Of a stretch of 64,000 nucleotides of DNA, positions 35,693 to 43,541 are shown in pieces; within the stretch, counting starts at the first letter, position 1; every line of letters starts with the position of its first letter. Position numbers and translations under genes: made by a program. The stretch comes from Streptomyces sp. NBC_00582 (GTDB taxonomy: Bacteria; Actinomycetota; Actinomycetes; Streptomycetales; Streptomycetaceae): the NCBI RefSeq assembly GCF_036345155.1, contig NZ_CP107772.1, positions 1,612,001 through 1,676,000 on the forward strand, in the 5' to 3' direction. The notes beneath the pieces were generated by a model. The model had not been told where the DNA came from, did not search any database, and was given only the letters and a program-made list of their open reading frames with translations.

Positions 35693-35837
35693 GCCGAGTA
35701 GGACCGCCGCGGGGCCCGCGCGCGCCCCACAGACACGCACCGCGACCTCAGCGGCGTGTGCACTCCACGGGACCGTCGTGCATCTCGACGGTCCCGTCGG
35801 GGTGCGGCACCGGGCGGCGCTCGGTCATCCGGGCGCC
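35693..35837. repeat. 145-bp tandem duplication, copy 2
   Basis: Direct repeat of 35548-35692 at an offset of exactly 145 bp. The differences cluster around 35722-35732. The low divergence implies a recent event. Confidence 0.9.
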
Positions 35838-36240
35838 GTAGGTCTCGACATGGCGCATCGCCCCCTCGGCGGAGGTGAAGTCGACGAGGGCGATCGCCAC
35901 CCGGCACCTCGAGGTCGCGTCGCGCCCCTGTGCAAGATGCGGCCCGCGTCCACTCAGGGCCGCGGTCCGGCACGAGCACCGCCCGGTCCACGTCGGCGGG
36001 CAGCGCGGCCGGGTCCACCACCTGCCCCCGGCGGTGACCAGGAGGCCGCTGAGGCCGACCGGTCCCCCGTGCCGCACAGCTCCACGGTCGTCGGCCCGGC
36101 CCCCACCACCGTGTTCCCGCCCCCGCCGAGCTCCGGCATGTGCCCCCGATCTCCGCGTCTATTTCCCGCCGACCCTTTCCCGGCACGAGCTGATCCGACC
36201 GACGATGCGCGATCTCGATCACGCGGGGTGGAGGACCCAC
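35748..36240 (-). pseudogene. Degraded gene of unknown family
   Basis: Coding-like pieces occur in three minus-strand frames: VVGAGPTTVELCGTGD (about 36080-36130), VVDPAALPADVDRAVLVPD (about 35970-36025), and ALVDFTSAEGAMRHVETYGA leading to HDGPVECTRR and a TGA at 35750-35748. At least two frameshifts separate them. The last 26 codons are repeated in the 145-bp duplication. I do not recognise the family. Confidence 0.4.
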
Positions 36241-36287
36241 GGTCCGGGGCCCTCCTCACCGGCGTGCGCGTGACGCATGATGGCCGT

Positions 36288-37280
36288 ATGAAAGAGCTGG
36301 CCGGGCGCCTGACCGCACTGGACCCGGACGCAGGTGCCGCCGTGCGGGTCATCGCCTACTTCGACCGGCTGGCCGAGACGCGGGCCGGCGTGGAGGCGCT
36401 GGTGCGCGGGGCGGCCGTCCTGGCCGGGGTGCCCGCGCGGCTGGTCGACGCCGACCGGCGGGTACGGGTGCGGGTCGAGGCGGACGGCACCCGCCGGGAC
36501 TCGGACCTGCCGCCGGATCCTCGGTGGCCGTCCGCCGCGCTGACGCCGGACGGTCCGCCCGCGCTGTGGCTGGAACGCGCGGACGCGGCGCCGAGCGTGG
36601 TCGACGCGGTGATCCTGGAACGGGCCGCCGGAGCGGCGCGCCTGGTCCTCGACCGCACCCGGGGACGGGCCCCGCTCGACGATCCCGCCCTGGTCGAGAC
36701 GCTCCTGGACGGCACGGCCGGCGAACCGGCCCGGCTGCACGCGGCCCGGCGGCTCGGCCTCGACTCGCTCGTCACCGCCCGCGCGCTCGCCACCCCGGGC
36801 GGACGGCCCCGGGTGGTCGCCGCTGAGGGCCCGGTCACCGAGACCGTCGCGCTGCGGACCGGCGTCGGCCCCGCCGTCCCCGTCCCCGACCTCCCCCGCT
36901 CCTGGGCCGCCGCCCGCACCGCGCTGCGGTTCACCGCCGAGGGCACCGGGCAGGATCCGGGGCCGCGGGTGGTGTACGCCGAGGAGCTCGGCGGGATCGC
37001 GCTGCTGGCCGACGTCGTCGTGCCGGGCGCCGAGCCGCCGCCGGACGTCCAGGCTCTGGAGGCGGCCGCCGCGGACGCGCCCTGGCTGCTGACCACGCTG
37101 TACGCCGTCGTCGCGACGGCGAGTCTGCGGGCGGCCGCGGCCGAGGCGAACGTGCACCACTCCACGCTCCAGGACCGGCTGGTGCACGCCGAGCATCTGC
37201 TGGGCTGGCCGGTGCGCACCCCGCAGGGCCGGCTGCGGGTGCACCTCGCGCTGACGACACGGCGGCTGGCACGGCCGTAG
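36288..37280 (+). CDS. PucR-like helix-turn-helix regulator
   Basis: A 330-residue protein beginning MKELAGRLTALDPDAG. The C-terminal end has a PucR/CdaR-type helix-turn-helix (about 270-325, ASLRAAAAEANVHHSTLQDR), and the middle is a divergent GAF-like region. Target unknown; the nearest downstream gene is a solute-binding protein, so control of uptake is possible. CATGAT ends 6 nt before the ATG, suggesting a leaderless message; ribosome site absent. Confidence 0.75.
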   Translation: MKELAGRLTALDPDAGAAVRVIAYFDRLAETRAGVEALVRGAAVLAGVPARLVDADRRVRVRVEADGTRRDSDLPPDPRWPSAALTPDGPPALWLERADAAPSVVDAVILERAAGAARLVLDRTRGRAPLDDPALVETLLDGTAGEPARLHAARRLGLDSLVTARALATPGGRPRVVAAEGPVTETVALRTGVGPAVPVPDLPRSWAAARTALRFTAEGTGQDPGPRVVYAEELGGIALLADVVVPGAEPPPDVQALEAAAADAPWLLTTLYAVVATASLRAAAAEANVHHSTLQDRLVHAEHLLGWPVRTPQGRLRVHLALTTRRLARP

Positions 37281-37296
37281 GACCGCCGCTCCCCGA

Positions 37297-37350
37297 GATC
37301 CCATTGATCCCAAAGATCCCAGAGATCCCCGAGATCCCAGAGATCCCCGA
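37297..37350. repeat. 9-bp tandem repeat, GATCCC-N3
   Basis: Six GATCCC units at exact 9-bp spacing, with linkers ATT, AAA, AGA, CGA, AGA, CGA. Too short and lacking spacers for CRISPR; a slippage-prone array just after the PucR-like gene. Confidence 0.85.
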
Positions 37351-37353
37351 GGG

Positions 37354-37375
37354 CGTTCAACCGTTCGATTGAACG
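37354..37375. promoter_or_regulatory. Inverted repeat upstream of the solute-binding protein gene
   Basis: Arms CGTTCAA and TTGAACG around CCGTTCGA, TetR/PucR-operator-like, about 130 bp before the binding-protein start and directly after the repeat array. Confidence 0.5.
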
Positions 37376-37505
37376 GGGGTTCCACCGCACGCCTGTCGTC
37401 CGGTCCGTCCGGACGACGCGCGGGGCAGGACGGGCGGCGCAGAATCGGGGGCGACCGCGGCGCCCGGTCCCCACCCCCCTCAGAGATCAGAGAGGTCTCC
37501 GCACC

Positions 37506-38648
37506 ATGCCCAGCTCCCCCAGCAGAAGGCGTCTCCTCGCGACCGGCGCGGGTGCCGCCCTCGGCCTAGGCGCCCTCGCGGCCTCCCCCGCCACGGCGAC
37601 CCCCGCGGCCCCGGCGTCCACCCGGTCCGCCTCCGGCGCCGAGGAGACCCGGTCGCTCGACGAGCTGTACCGGGCCGCGCTCGCGGAGGGCGGCAAGCTC
37701 GTCGTCTACGCGGGCGGGGACACCCCGACCCAGCAGGACGGCACCAAGGCCGCCTTCCTCAAGCGTTTTCCGGACATCGACCTGACGCTGATCGTGGACT
37801 ACAGCAAGTACCACGACGTCCGGATCGACAACCAGCTCGCGACCGGCACCCTCGTCCCCGACGTCGTCCAGCTGCAGACGCTCCAGGACTTCGTCCGCTG
37901 GAAGTCCCAGGGCCGGCTCCTGCCGTACCGGCCCGCCGGGTTCTCCCTGGTCCACGAGAAGTTCAAGGACCCGCAGGGCGCGTGGGTCGCGGTCGCCGCG
38001 ATCGGTTTCAGCTTCATGTACGGCACGGACGCGGTCGGCGCCGACGCCCCGCGTACCCCGCTGGACCTGCTCGACGCCCGCTGGAAGGGGAGGATCGCCT
38101 CCTCCTTCCCGCACGACGACGACGCCGTCCTCTTCCTCTACTCGCTGTACGTCAAGCACTACGGCTGGGACTTCGTGGCCCGGCTGGCCGCGCAGGACGT
38201 GCGGTTCGCGCGCGGCAGCAACTCCCCCGGTGAGGCCGTGCGCGCCGGACGGTACGCGATCGGTGTCGGCGGCTCCGGCGCGCCCCTGGGCACCGGCCCC
38301 GTGAAGTGGGTGATGCCGGACAGCGCCCCGTTCATGGCCTGGGGCCAGCGGGCGGCGATCCTGAAGGCGGCCCGGAACACCACGGCGGCCAAGCTGTACC
38401 TCAACTGGCAGCTGTCGACGGCCACGCAGCAGGGCGCCTTCAACGGCTGGTCGGTGCGCACCGACATCACTCCGCCGGCCGGGCTGAAGCCGGTCTGGGA
38501 GTACCCGAACGCGAACATCGACGGTTTCCCCCGGTTCATGTCCGACCGCGCCGAGGTGGAGCGGCTGAAGCAGACCTTCGCCCTGTACTTCGGCGAGGTG
38601 AAGGGCGACCCGACGCCGGGCTTCCTCGGGCTGCACCCGGGCGCCTGA
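37506..38648 (+). CDS. Tat-secreted ABC solute-binding protein (orphan)
   Basis: A 380-residue type II periplasmic-binding-like protein of the iron/thiamine/spermidine group. The N-terminus has a twin-arginine signal SRRRLLATGAG followed by an Ala-rich stretch to about residue 33. Then LVVYAGGDTPTQQDGTKAAF and the late KLYLNWQLSTATQQGAF fit the family. There is no lipobox cysteine, so it should be released rather than anchored. No permease or ATPase lies nearby, so partner and ligand are unknown. Confidence 0.83.
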   Translation: MPSSPSRRRLLATGAGAALGLGALAASPATATPAAPASTRSASGAEETRSLDELYRAALAEGGKLVVYAGGDTPTQQDGTKAAFLKRFPDIDLTLIVDYSKYHDVRIDNQLATGTLVPDVVQLQTLQDFVRWKSQGRLLPYRPAGFSLVHEKFKDPQGAWVAVAAIGFSFMYGTDAVGADAPRTPLDLLDARWKGRIASSFPHDDDAVLFLYSLYVKHYGWDFVARLAAQDVRFARGSNSPGEAVRAGRYAIGVGGSGAPLGTGPVKWVMPDSAPFMAWGQRAAILKAARNTTAAKLYLNWQLSTATQQGAFNGWSVRTDITPPAGLKPVWEYPNANIDGFPRFMSDRAEVERLKQTFALYFGEVKGDPTPGFLGLHPGA

Positions 38649-38696
38649 CCGAGAACGGTCCCTCCTCACACGGCCCCTACAGGTGACGGATAGATT

Positions 38697-38734
38697 GGAC
38701 CCCCTGTTCGAACGGATCATCGTCCAGGGGGTCC
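38697..38734. promoter_or_regulatory. Long inverted repeat before histidine kinase gene
   Basis: Perfect 10-bp arms GGACCCCCTG (38697-38706) and CAGGGGGTCC (38725-38734) with an 18-nt spacer. The right arm contains the ribosome site of the kinase gene and the left follows a TAGATT -10 candidate (38691-38696). As DNA an operator; as RNA it could mask the ribosome site. Confidence 0.5.
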
Positions 38735-38737
38735 TCC

Positions 38738-39985
38738 GTGTCCGACCGCGCTCCCGTCCGCAGCCTTGCGAGGGCCGTACGCGGGAGCCGGCCGACGCCC
38801 GCCCTCCTCGCCCACACCACGTTCTTCGTCGTCCTCGCCGCCGGGCTGATCCGGCTCGTGGAACTGAACATCGCGCTGTGCTGGGAGATCGTCACGCTCA
38901 GCGGAGTGCTGGCGCTGGTGTACACGGGCGGGCTCGCGGCCGGTGAGCGGCTCGGAAGGGCCGGCGGGCTCCTGTGGGTCGGCGCCCTGCTGACGCTGTG
39001 GAGCGGCCTGGTCCTGCGGTCCCCCGCTTCGCTCACGGCCGCCTACGCCTGGGGCGCGATCCCGCTGGCCTGTGCGGCGCTGCGGGCGCTCGGGCGGCGG
39101 GAGGCCGGGGTGGCGGTGGCGATCCTCACCGTGGTGCTCGCCGGTCAACTCGTGCGCAGCACCGGAGGGTTCGATCCGGAGATCGTGCTGATCCCGGTGG
39201 CGGCCGTGTGGGGCACGGTGGCCCTCTACCGGTCCCAGCAGCGGGCCGCCGCCGAACGGCTGCGGCTCGTCGAGGAGTTGCGGGGCACCCGGGACGTCCT
39301 GGCCCGGCAGCAGCGGCGGGCCGGGGTGCTGGCCGAACGGGCCAGGATCGCCCGGGATCTGCACGACACGCTGGCCCAGGAGCTCGCCGGCGGGGTCATG
39401 CTGCTGCAGGCCGCCGAGCGGGACTGGGACGCGCGGGCGGACGTGGCCCGCACCCGGGTGCGGGCCGTCGCCGACGGGCTGCACACCACGCTCGCCGAGA
39501 CCCGCAGGATCATCCGCGATCTGACGCCGTCGGCCGTGGACGAGGCGGGGCTGGAGGGCGCGCTGCGGCTGCTGTGCGCGCGGGCGGAGGCGGAGGGCGC
39601 GGCGGCGCGGGTCCGCTTCCGCACGGCGGACGGGCACGGAACGGTCTTCGACGGACAGGCCGCGGCCACGCTCTTCCGGGTCGCGCAGAGCGCGCTGGCC
39701 AATGTGCGGGAACACGCGCGTGCGGTGAACGTCCAGGTCACCCTGCGGGCCGGGGTGGACCGGGTGGAGCTCGAAGTACGCGACGACGGCGCCGGGTTCG
39801 AGCCCGGCCGGCTGACCGGTCCCTCTTCGGCGGGCCGGGGGCTGGGTCTGCCGGCCGCCCGCGCCCGGCTGCGCGAGTGCGGCGGCGACCTCGACATCGG
39901 CAGTGCCCCGGGCCGCGGCACCTGTGTCCGGGCCACGGTCCCGACGGCGCCCTCGGCCCGTCCGGCGCCGGTGGCCGCCCGGTGA
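38738..39985 (+). CDS. Two-component sensor histidine kinase (NarL-type)
   Basis: A 415-residue kinase with four to six membrane segments in the first 165 residues, a HisKA_3 phosphoacceptor motif ARIARDLHDTLAQELAGG (His near 209), and a C-terminal GHKL ATPase domain (VRDDGAGFEPG, GRGLGLPAARARL). Signal unknown. GTG start at 38738; its stop overlaps the GTG of the cognate regulator gene. Confidence 0.92.
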   Translation: MSDRAPVRSLARAVRGSRPTPALLAHTTFFVVLAAGLIRLVELNIALCWEIVTLSGVLALVYTGGLAAGERLGRAGGLLWVGALLTLWSGLVLRSPASLTAAYAWGAIPLACAALRALGRREAGVAVAILTVVLAGQLVRSTGGFDPEIVLIPVAAVWGTVALYRSQQRAAAERLRLVEELRGTRDVLARQQRRAGVLAERARIARDLHDTLAQELAGGVMLLQAAERDWDARADVARTRVRAVADGLHTTLAETRRIIRDLTPSAVDEAGLEGALRLLCARAEAEGAAARVRFRTADGHGTVFDGQAAATLFRVAQSALANVREHARAVNVQVTLRAGVDRVELEVRDDGAGFEPGRLTGPSSAGRGLGLPAARARLRECGGDLDIGSAPGRGTCVRATVPTAPSARPAPVAAR

Positions 39986-40626
39986 GCGGTGGGCCGTTGC
40001 GGGTGCTGCTCGCGGACGACCATGCCGTCGTACGGGCCGGGTTGCGGGCGCTGCTGGAGGGCGAGCCGGATGTCGAGGTGGTCGCCGAGGCGGGGAGTGG
40101 GGAGGAGGCCGTCGGGCTGGCGGCGCGGCTGTCGCCCGATGTGGTGCTGATGGATCTGCGGTTCGGCGGCGGGGGCGGCGTCGACGGGATCGAGGCGGTA
40201 CGGCGGCTCGCGGCCGAGGCGCCGGGGGTGCGTGCGGTGATGCTGACGAGTTACTCGGGGCGCGCCGATGTGGTGCGCGCCCTGGAGGCGGGGGCGCGGG
40301 GTTATGTGCTGAAGGCGGGGCCGCCCGAGGAGTTGTTCCGGGCGGTGCGCGGCGCCGCCGTCGGGGCGTTGGGCCTGGCACCGGAGGTGATGGACGAGCT
40401 GGTGGGCCAAGTGGTCGCGCCCGAACGGGAGTTGAGCGGGCGGGAGGTGGAGGTGGTGCGGCTGCTGGCGGAGGGGCTGAGCAACCGGGCCATCGCCGGG
40501 GCGCTGTTCCTGAGCGAGGCCACCGTCAAGACGCATCTGGTGCGCCTGTACCGCAAGCTGGGGGCGGACAACCGGGCGGCGGCGGTGTCGGAGGCGGTGC
40601 GCCGGGGGTTGCTGGATCTGGGGTGA
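39982..40626 (+). CDS. NarL/LuxR-family response regulator
   Basis: A 214-residue regulator. The receiver has acidic ADDH residues 11-14 and phospho-acceptor Asp58 in VVLMDLRF; the C-terminal LuxR helix-turn-helix is EVVRLLAEGLSNRAIAGALF followed by SEATVKTHLVRLYRKLG. GTG overlaps the stop of the kinase gene. Target unknown; the divergently lying MFS exporter has its own MarR regulator. Confidence 0.94.
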   Translation: MSGGPLRVLLADDHAVVRAGLRALLEGEPDVEVVAEAGSGEEAVGLAARLSPDVVLMDLRFGGGGGVDGIEAVRRLAAEAPGVRAVMLTSYSGRADVVRALEAGARGYVLKAGPPEELFRAVRGAAVGALGLAPEVMDELVGQVVAPERELSGREVEVVRLLAEGLSNRAIAGALFLSEATVKTHLVRLYRKLGADNRAAAVSEAVRRGLLDLG

Positions 40627-40658
40627 GACCGGGCGGCCGTACGACAGGAACAGAGAAA

Positions 40659-40685
40659 GGGGGCGCCCGGTGGCCGGGTGCCCCC
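40659..40685. terminator. Bidirectional hairpin terminator
   Basis: A 12-bp stem with one G-U pair and a 3-nt loop (GGGGCGCCCGG/CCGGGTGCCCC) between the convergent response-regulator and MFS genes. Confidence 0.75.
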
Positions 40686-40708
40686 CGATGTGTTTCGGAC
40701 GACGTGGG

Positions 40709-42169
40709 TCAGACCTTGGCGGTCTGCTCCGGCTCGGTGGCCGGGTCCGTCGCCTCCGTGCCGGCCGCCGCGGCCCGGGCGGCCGGGATGACGGTGGCGA
40801 TGGCGGCGGAGACCAGGGCGAGGCCGCCGCCGACGAGGAGCGCGGTGCGGAAGCCGTCCTCGGAGGCGAAGGTGTAGCCGCCCATGGTGGTGGTCATCTG
40901 GGAGAGGATCACGCCGATGACGGCGGAGCCGATCGAGGTGCCGAGCGAGCGCATCAGGGTGTTGAAGGCGTTCGCGGCGGCGGTCTCCGTCAGCGGTACC
41001 GAGCTCATGATCAGCGCGGGCATGGCGCCGTAGGCGAGGCCGACACCGCTGCTGGTGATGATCGTGACGAGCATGACGCCCCAGGCGGAGCCGATCAGGG
41101 CCATGGAGGCGAAGTAGCCGGCGGCCAGCACCAGGGCGCCGCAGATCAGGGTGAACTTCGGGCCGCGGGCGTTGGTGAGCTTCCCGCCGAGCGGTGAGAC
41201 CACCATCATCATCAGCCCGCCGGGGGCCATCCACAGACCCGCGGCCAGCATCGACTGGCCGAGTCCGTAGCCGGTGGCCTCCGGGAACTGCAGCAGCTGC
41301 GGCATCACCAGCATGCTCGCGTACATGCCGAAGCCGATGAACACCGAGGCGAGGTTGGTCAGGAGCACCCGGGGGCGTGCGGTGGTGCGCAGATCGATCA
41401 GCGGGTCGGTGGTGCGGATCTCCCAGACGCCCCAGCCGAGCACCACCACGAGGGCGGCGGCGAACAGACCGAGCGTGGTGCCCGAGGCCCAGCCCCAGTC
41501 CGCGCCCTTGGAGACGCCGAGGAGCAGGCAGACCAGACCGATGCCGAGACCGATCGCGCCGGGCAGGTCGAAGCGCTGGCCCTTGGCGCCGGCGGGGACG
41601 TCCGGGACGAGCAGGAAGATCAGCACGGCGACGACGGCGGCCAGGGCGGCCGAACCCCAGAAGAGCGCCCGCCAGTCGGCGTACTGGGCGACCGCGGCGG
41701 CCAGCGGCAGGCCGATGGCGCCGCCGATGCCCATGGAGGCGCTGACCAGCGCGATGGAGCCGCTGAGCTTCTCGGCCGGTACGACGTCCCGCAGCAGGGC
41801 GATGCCGAGCGGCACCATGCCCATGCCCATGCCCTGGAGACCGCGGCCGACGATCATCGTCACGACGTCGGAGGCGAAGGCGCACACCACGGAGCCGACG
41901 ACCAGTGGCACGGAGCAGGCGAGCAGCATCCGGCGCTTGCCGACCAGGTCGCCGAGGCGGCCGACGACCGGGACGCACACCGCCGCCACCAGCAGGGTGA
42001 CCGTGATCACCCAGGCCGCGTTCGAGGAGGAGGTGTCCAGGATCCGGGGCAGCTCGGCGATGAGGGGCGTGACCAGCGTCTGCATGATCGCCGCCGTGGT
42101 GCCGGCGAAGGCCAGCGTGGCGATCACGGCTCCTGGGCGGGCCGTGGGCTGGGGAACGGGGGCGCCCAT
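40709..42169 (-). CDS. MFS exporter, DHA2 (14-TM) type
   Basis: A 486-residue transporter with about 14 hydrophobic segments. The motif A region GRLGDLVGKRRMLLA and the motif C region MGIGGAIGLPLAAAVA place it with drug:proton antiporters of the DHA2/EmrB family. It is divergent from a MarR regulator and probably exports toxic compounds that regulator senses. Start MGAPVPQPTARPG at 42169. Confidence 0.92.
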   Translation of the reverse strand: MGAPVPQPTARPGAVIATLAFAGTTAAIMQTLVTPLIAELPRILDTSSSNAAWVITVTLLVAAVCVPVVGRLGDLVGKRRMLLACSVPLVVGSVVCAFASDVVTMIVGRGLQGMGMGMVPLGIALLRDVVPAEKLSGSIALVSASMGIGGAIGLPLAAAVAQYADWRALFWGSAALAAVVAVLIFLLVPDVPAGAKGQRFDLPGAIGLGIGLVCLLLGVSKGADWGWASGTTLGLFAAALVVVLGWGVWEIRTTDPLIDLRTTARPRVLLTNLASVFIGFGMYASMLVMPQLLQFPEATGYGLGQSMLAAGLWMAPGGLMMMVVSPLGGKLTNARGPKFTLICGALVLAAGYFASMALIGSAWGVMLVTIITSSGVGLAYGAMPALIMSSVPLTETAAANAFNTLMRSLGTSIGSAVIGVILSQMTTTMGGYTFASEDGFRTALLVGGGLALVSAAIATVIPAARAAAAGTEATDPATEPEQTAKV

Positions 42170-42240
42170 GGGGGACTCTCCTCGGTGAAGGGGTGGGGAG
42201 GGGACGTACGGAAAGGGGATGCGGGAAGATGTGCATCGTA

Positions 42241-42269
42241 CATGTCGTGTGTATCAACCACATGACGTG
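42241..42269. promoter_or_regulatory. Direct repeat in MFS/MarR divergent region
   Basis: CATGTCGTG (42241) and CATGACGTG (42261) are spaced 20 bp, two helical turns, in the relatively AT-rich stretch between the divergent genes. TACGAT (42240-42235) could be the leftward -10. Candidate MarR binding sites. Confidence 0.4.
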
Positions 42270-42302
42270 GCCCGTGCACACCCGTATGCCAGGATGAGCC
42301 CC

Positions 42303-42758
42303 ATGGAGACGCCCACCCATGAGGTCGAGTACGAGCAGATGCTGCTCAGCCGTCACACGTTCCTCAACCAGCGGGGCGGCCGCCGCAAGAACAGCCTCAT
42401 GGAGCGCAGCGCGTACATCCTGCTGAGCAGGATCCGGGTGCAGGGCCCGATGTCGATCGGTGAGCTCAGTGACGCCTTCGGCCTGGACGCCTCCACGCTG
42501 AACCGGCAGACGGCGGCGGCGATGCGGTCCGGCCTGATCGAGCGCATCCCCGATCCCGGGGGCGGGATGGCCCGCAAGTTCCGTCTCACCGAGGAGGGGC
42601 TGCGGCTGCTGGACGCGGAGCGGGAGGGGATCGTCGACATCCTGGGCCAGGTGATGCACGACTGGTCGGACGACGACATCGCCGCCTTCGCGAGCTATCT
42701 ACGACGCTTCAACAACGGCATCGAGGCCATCGGCGGCCGCCCCTGGCCACGCCCCTAG
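42303..42758 (+). CDS. MarR-family regulator
   Basis: A 151-residue winged-helix protein with SIGELSDAFGLDASTLNRQT as the recognition region and a Gly-rich wing PDPGGGMARKFRLTEEG. Likely represses the divergent MFS exporter. ATG 42303 is used; ATG 42294 nine bases upstream is possible. The TetR gene follows on the same strand within 70 bp. Confidence 0.88.
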   Translation: METPTHEVEYEQMLLSRHTFLNQRGGRRKNSLMERSAYILLSRIRVQGPMSIGELSDAFGLDASTLNRQTAAAMRSGLIERIPDPGGGMARKFRLTEEGLRLLDAEREGIVDILGQVMHDWSDDDIAAFASYLRRFNNGIEAIGGRPWPRP

Positions 42759-42824
42759 CCTCCTGCCATCATGAGCAAGCGGAACGGTGTCTCGCTTGAT
42801 GGAGCGAGAGAGGAGGAACGGGCG

Positions 42825-43415
42825 GTGAAGGACGCCGAGCGCGGCGCGGGGCAGGCGGCGCGACCGCAGCGGGCGGACGCGCGGCGGAACAAGGAGAGCC
42901 TGCTGGACGCGGCCGCCGCGATCTTCGTGGAGTCCGGCGTGGAGGCGCCGGTGCGCGACATCGCGGCGAAGGCCGGTGTCGGCACGGCCACGATCTACCG
43001 CCACTTCCCCACGCGGGCGGATCTGATCATCTCGGTGTACCGGCACCAGGTCGAGGCCTGCGCCGAGGCGGGACCGGCGCTGCTGGAGACCGGCCCGACC
43101 CCCTACGCGGCGCTGCGGCGGTGGATCGACCTCTTCACCGACTTCCTGGTCACCAAGCACGGGCTCGCGGCCGTGCTCCAGTCCGACGACGCCGGCTTCG
43201 AGGGCCTGCACCGCTATTTCCTCGACCGGCTGATGCCCGTGTGCACCCGGCTCATCGAAGCCGCCGTCGCCTCCGGCGAGATCCGCTCCGGCGTCACGGC
43301 CTACGAACTGATGCGCGGTGTCGGCAATCTCTGCATCGGCGCCGAGCACGACGCCCGCTACGACGCCCGCCGCCTGGTCGACCTCCTCGTCGCGGGACTG
43401 CGCCGACCGCACTAG
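42825..43415 (+). CDS. TetR-family regulator
   Basis: A 196-residue TetR regulator with the helix-turn-helix VRDIAAKAGVGTATIYRHFP. GTG 42825 has a strong GAGGAGG about 8 nt upstream; an ATG at 42771 with no ribosome site would add 18 residues. It may be co-transcribed with the MarR gene. Target unknown. Confidence 0.87.
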   Translation: MKDAERGAGQAARPQRADARRNKESLLDAAAAIFVESGVEAPVRDIAAKAGVGTATIYRHFPTRADLIISVYRHQVEACAEAGPALLETGPTPYAALRRWIDLFTDFLVTKHGLAAVLQSDDAGFEGLHRYFLDRLMPVCTRLIEAAVASGEIRSGVTAYELMRGVGNLCIGAEHDARYDARRLVDLLVAGLRRPH

Positions 43416-43503
43416 GGGGTGCTCCGAAAGTCCTGTGCGGTGCCCGCGGTGTCCGGTGCGTGCTCTCGGCGTGCTCCCGGGACTCGACGCCGGGCCGGTA
43501 CGA

Positions 43504-43534
43504 CGGTCCGAGCCTCGGCGGGAGGCTCGGACCG
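43504..43534. terminator. Bidirectional hairpin terminator
   Basis: Perfect 13-bp stem CGGTCCGAGCCTC/GAGGCTCGGACCG with a 5-nt loop between the convergent TetR and GH43 genes. Confidence 0.82.
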
Positions 43535-43541
43535 CGCGGTA

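Noticed and set aside
35548..35837. The direct repeat as an att site or insertion-sequence target duplication
   Set aside because: Copies are tandem with nothing between them, and there is no integrase, transposase or tRNA nearby.
33975..37280. A continuous 1101-codon plus-strand open frame
   Set aside because: It runs across TerC antisense, the hydrolase and a duplication in the wrong frames. Only its end (36288-37280) has family features; the rest is a high-GC frame shadow.
37297..37350. Short repeats as a CRISPR array
   Set aside because: 9-bp period with 3-bp linkers, no spacers of about 30 bp and no cas genes.
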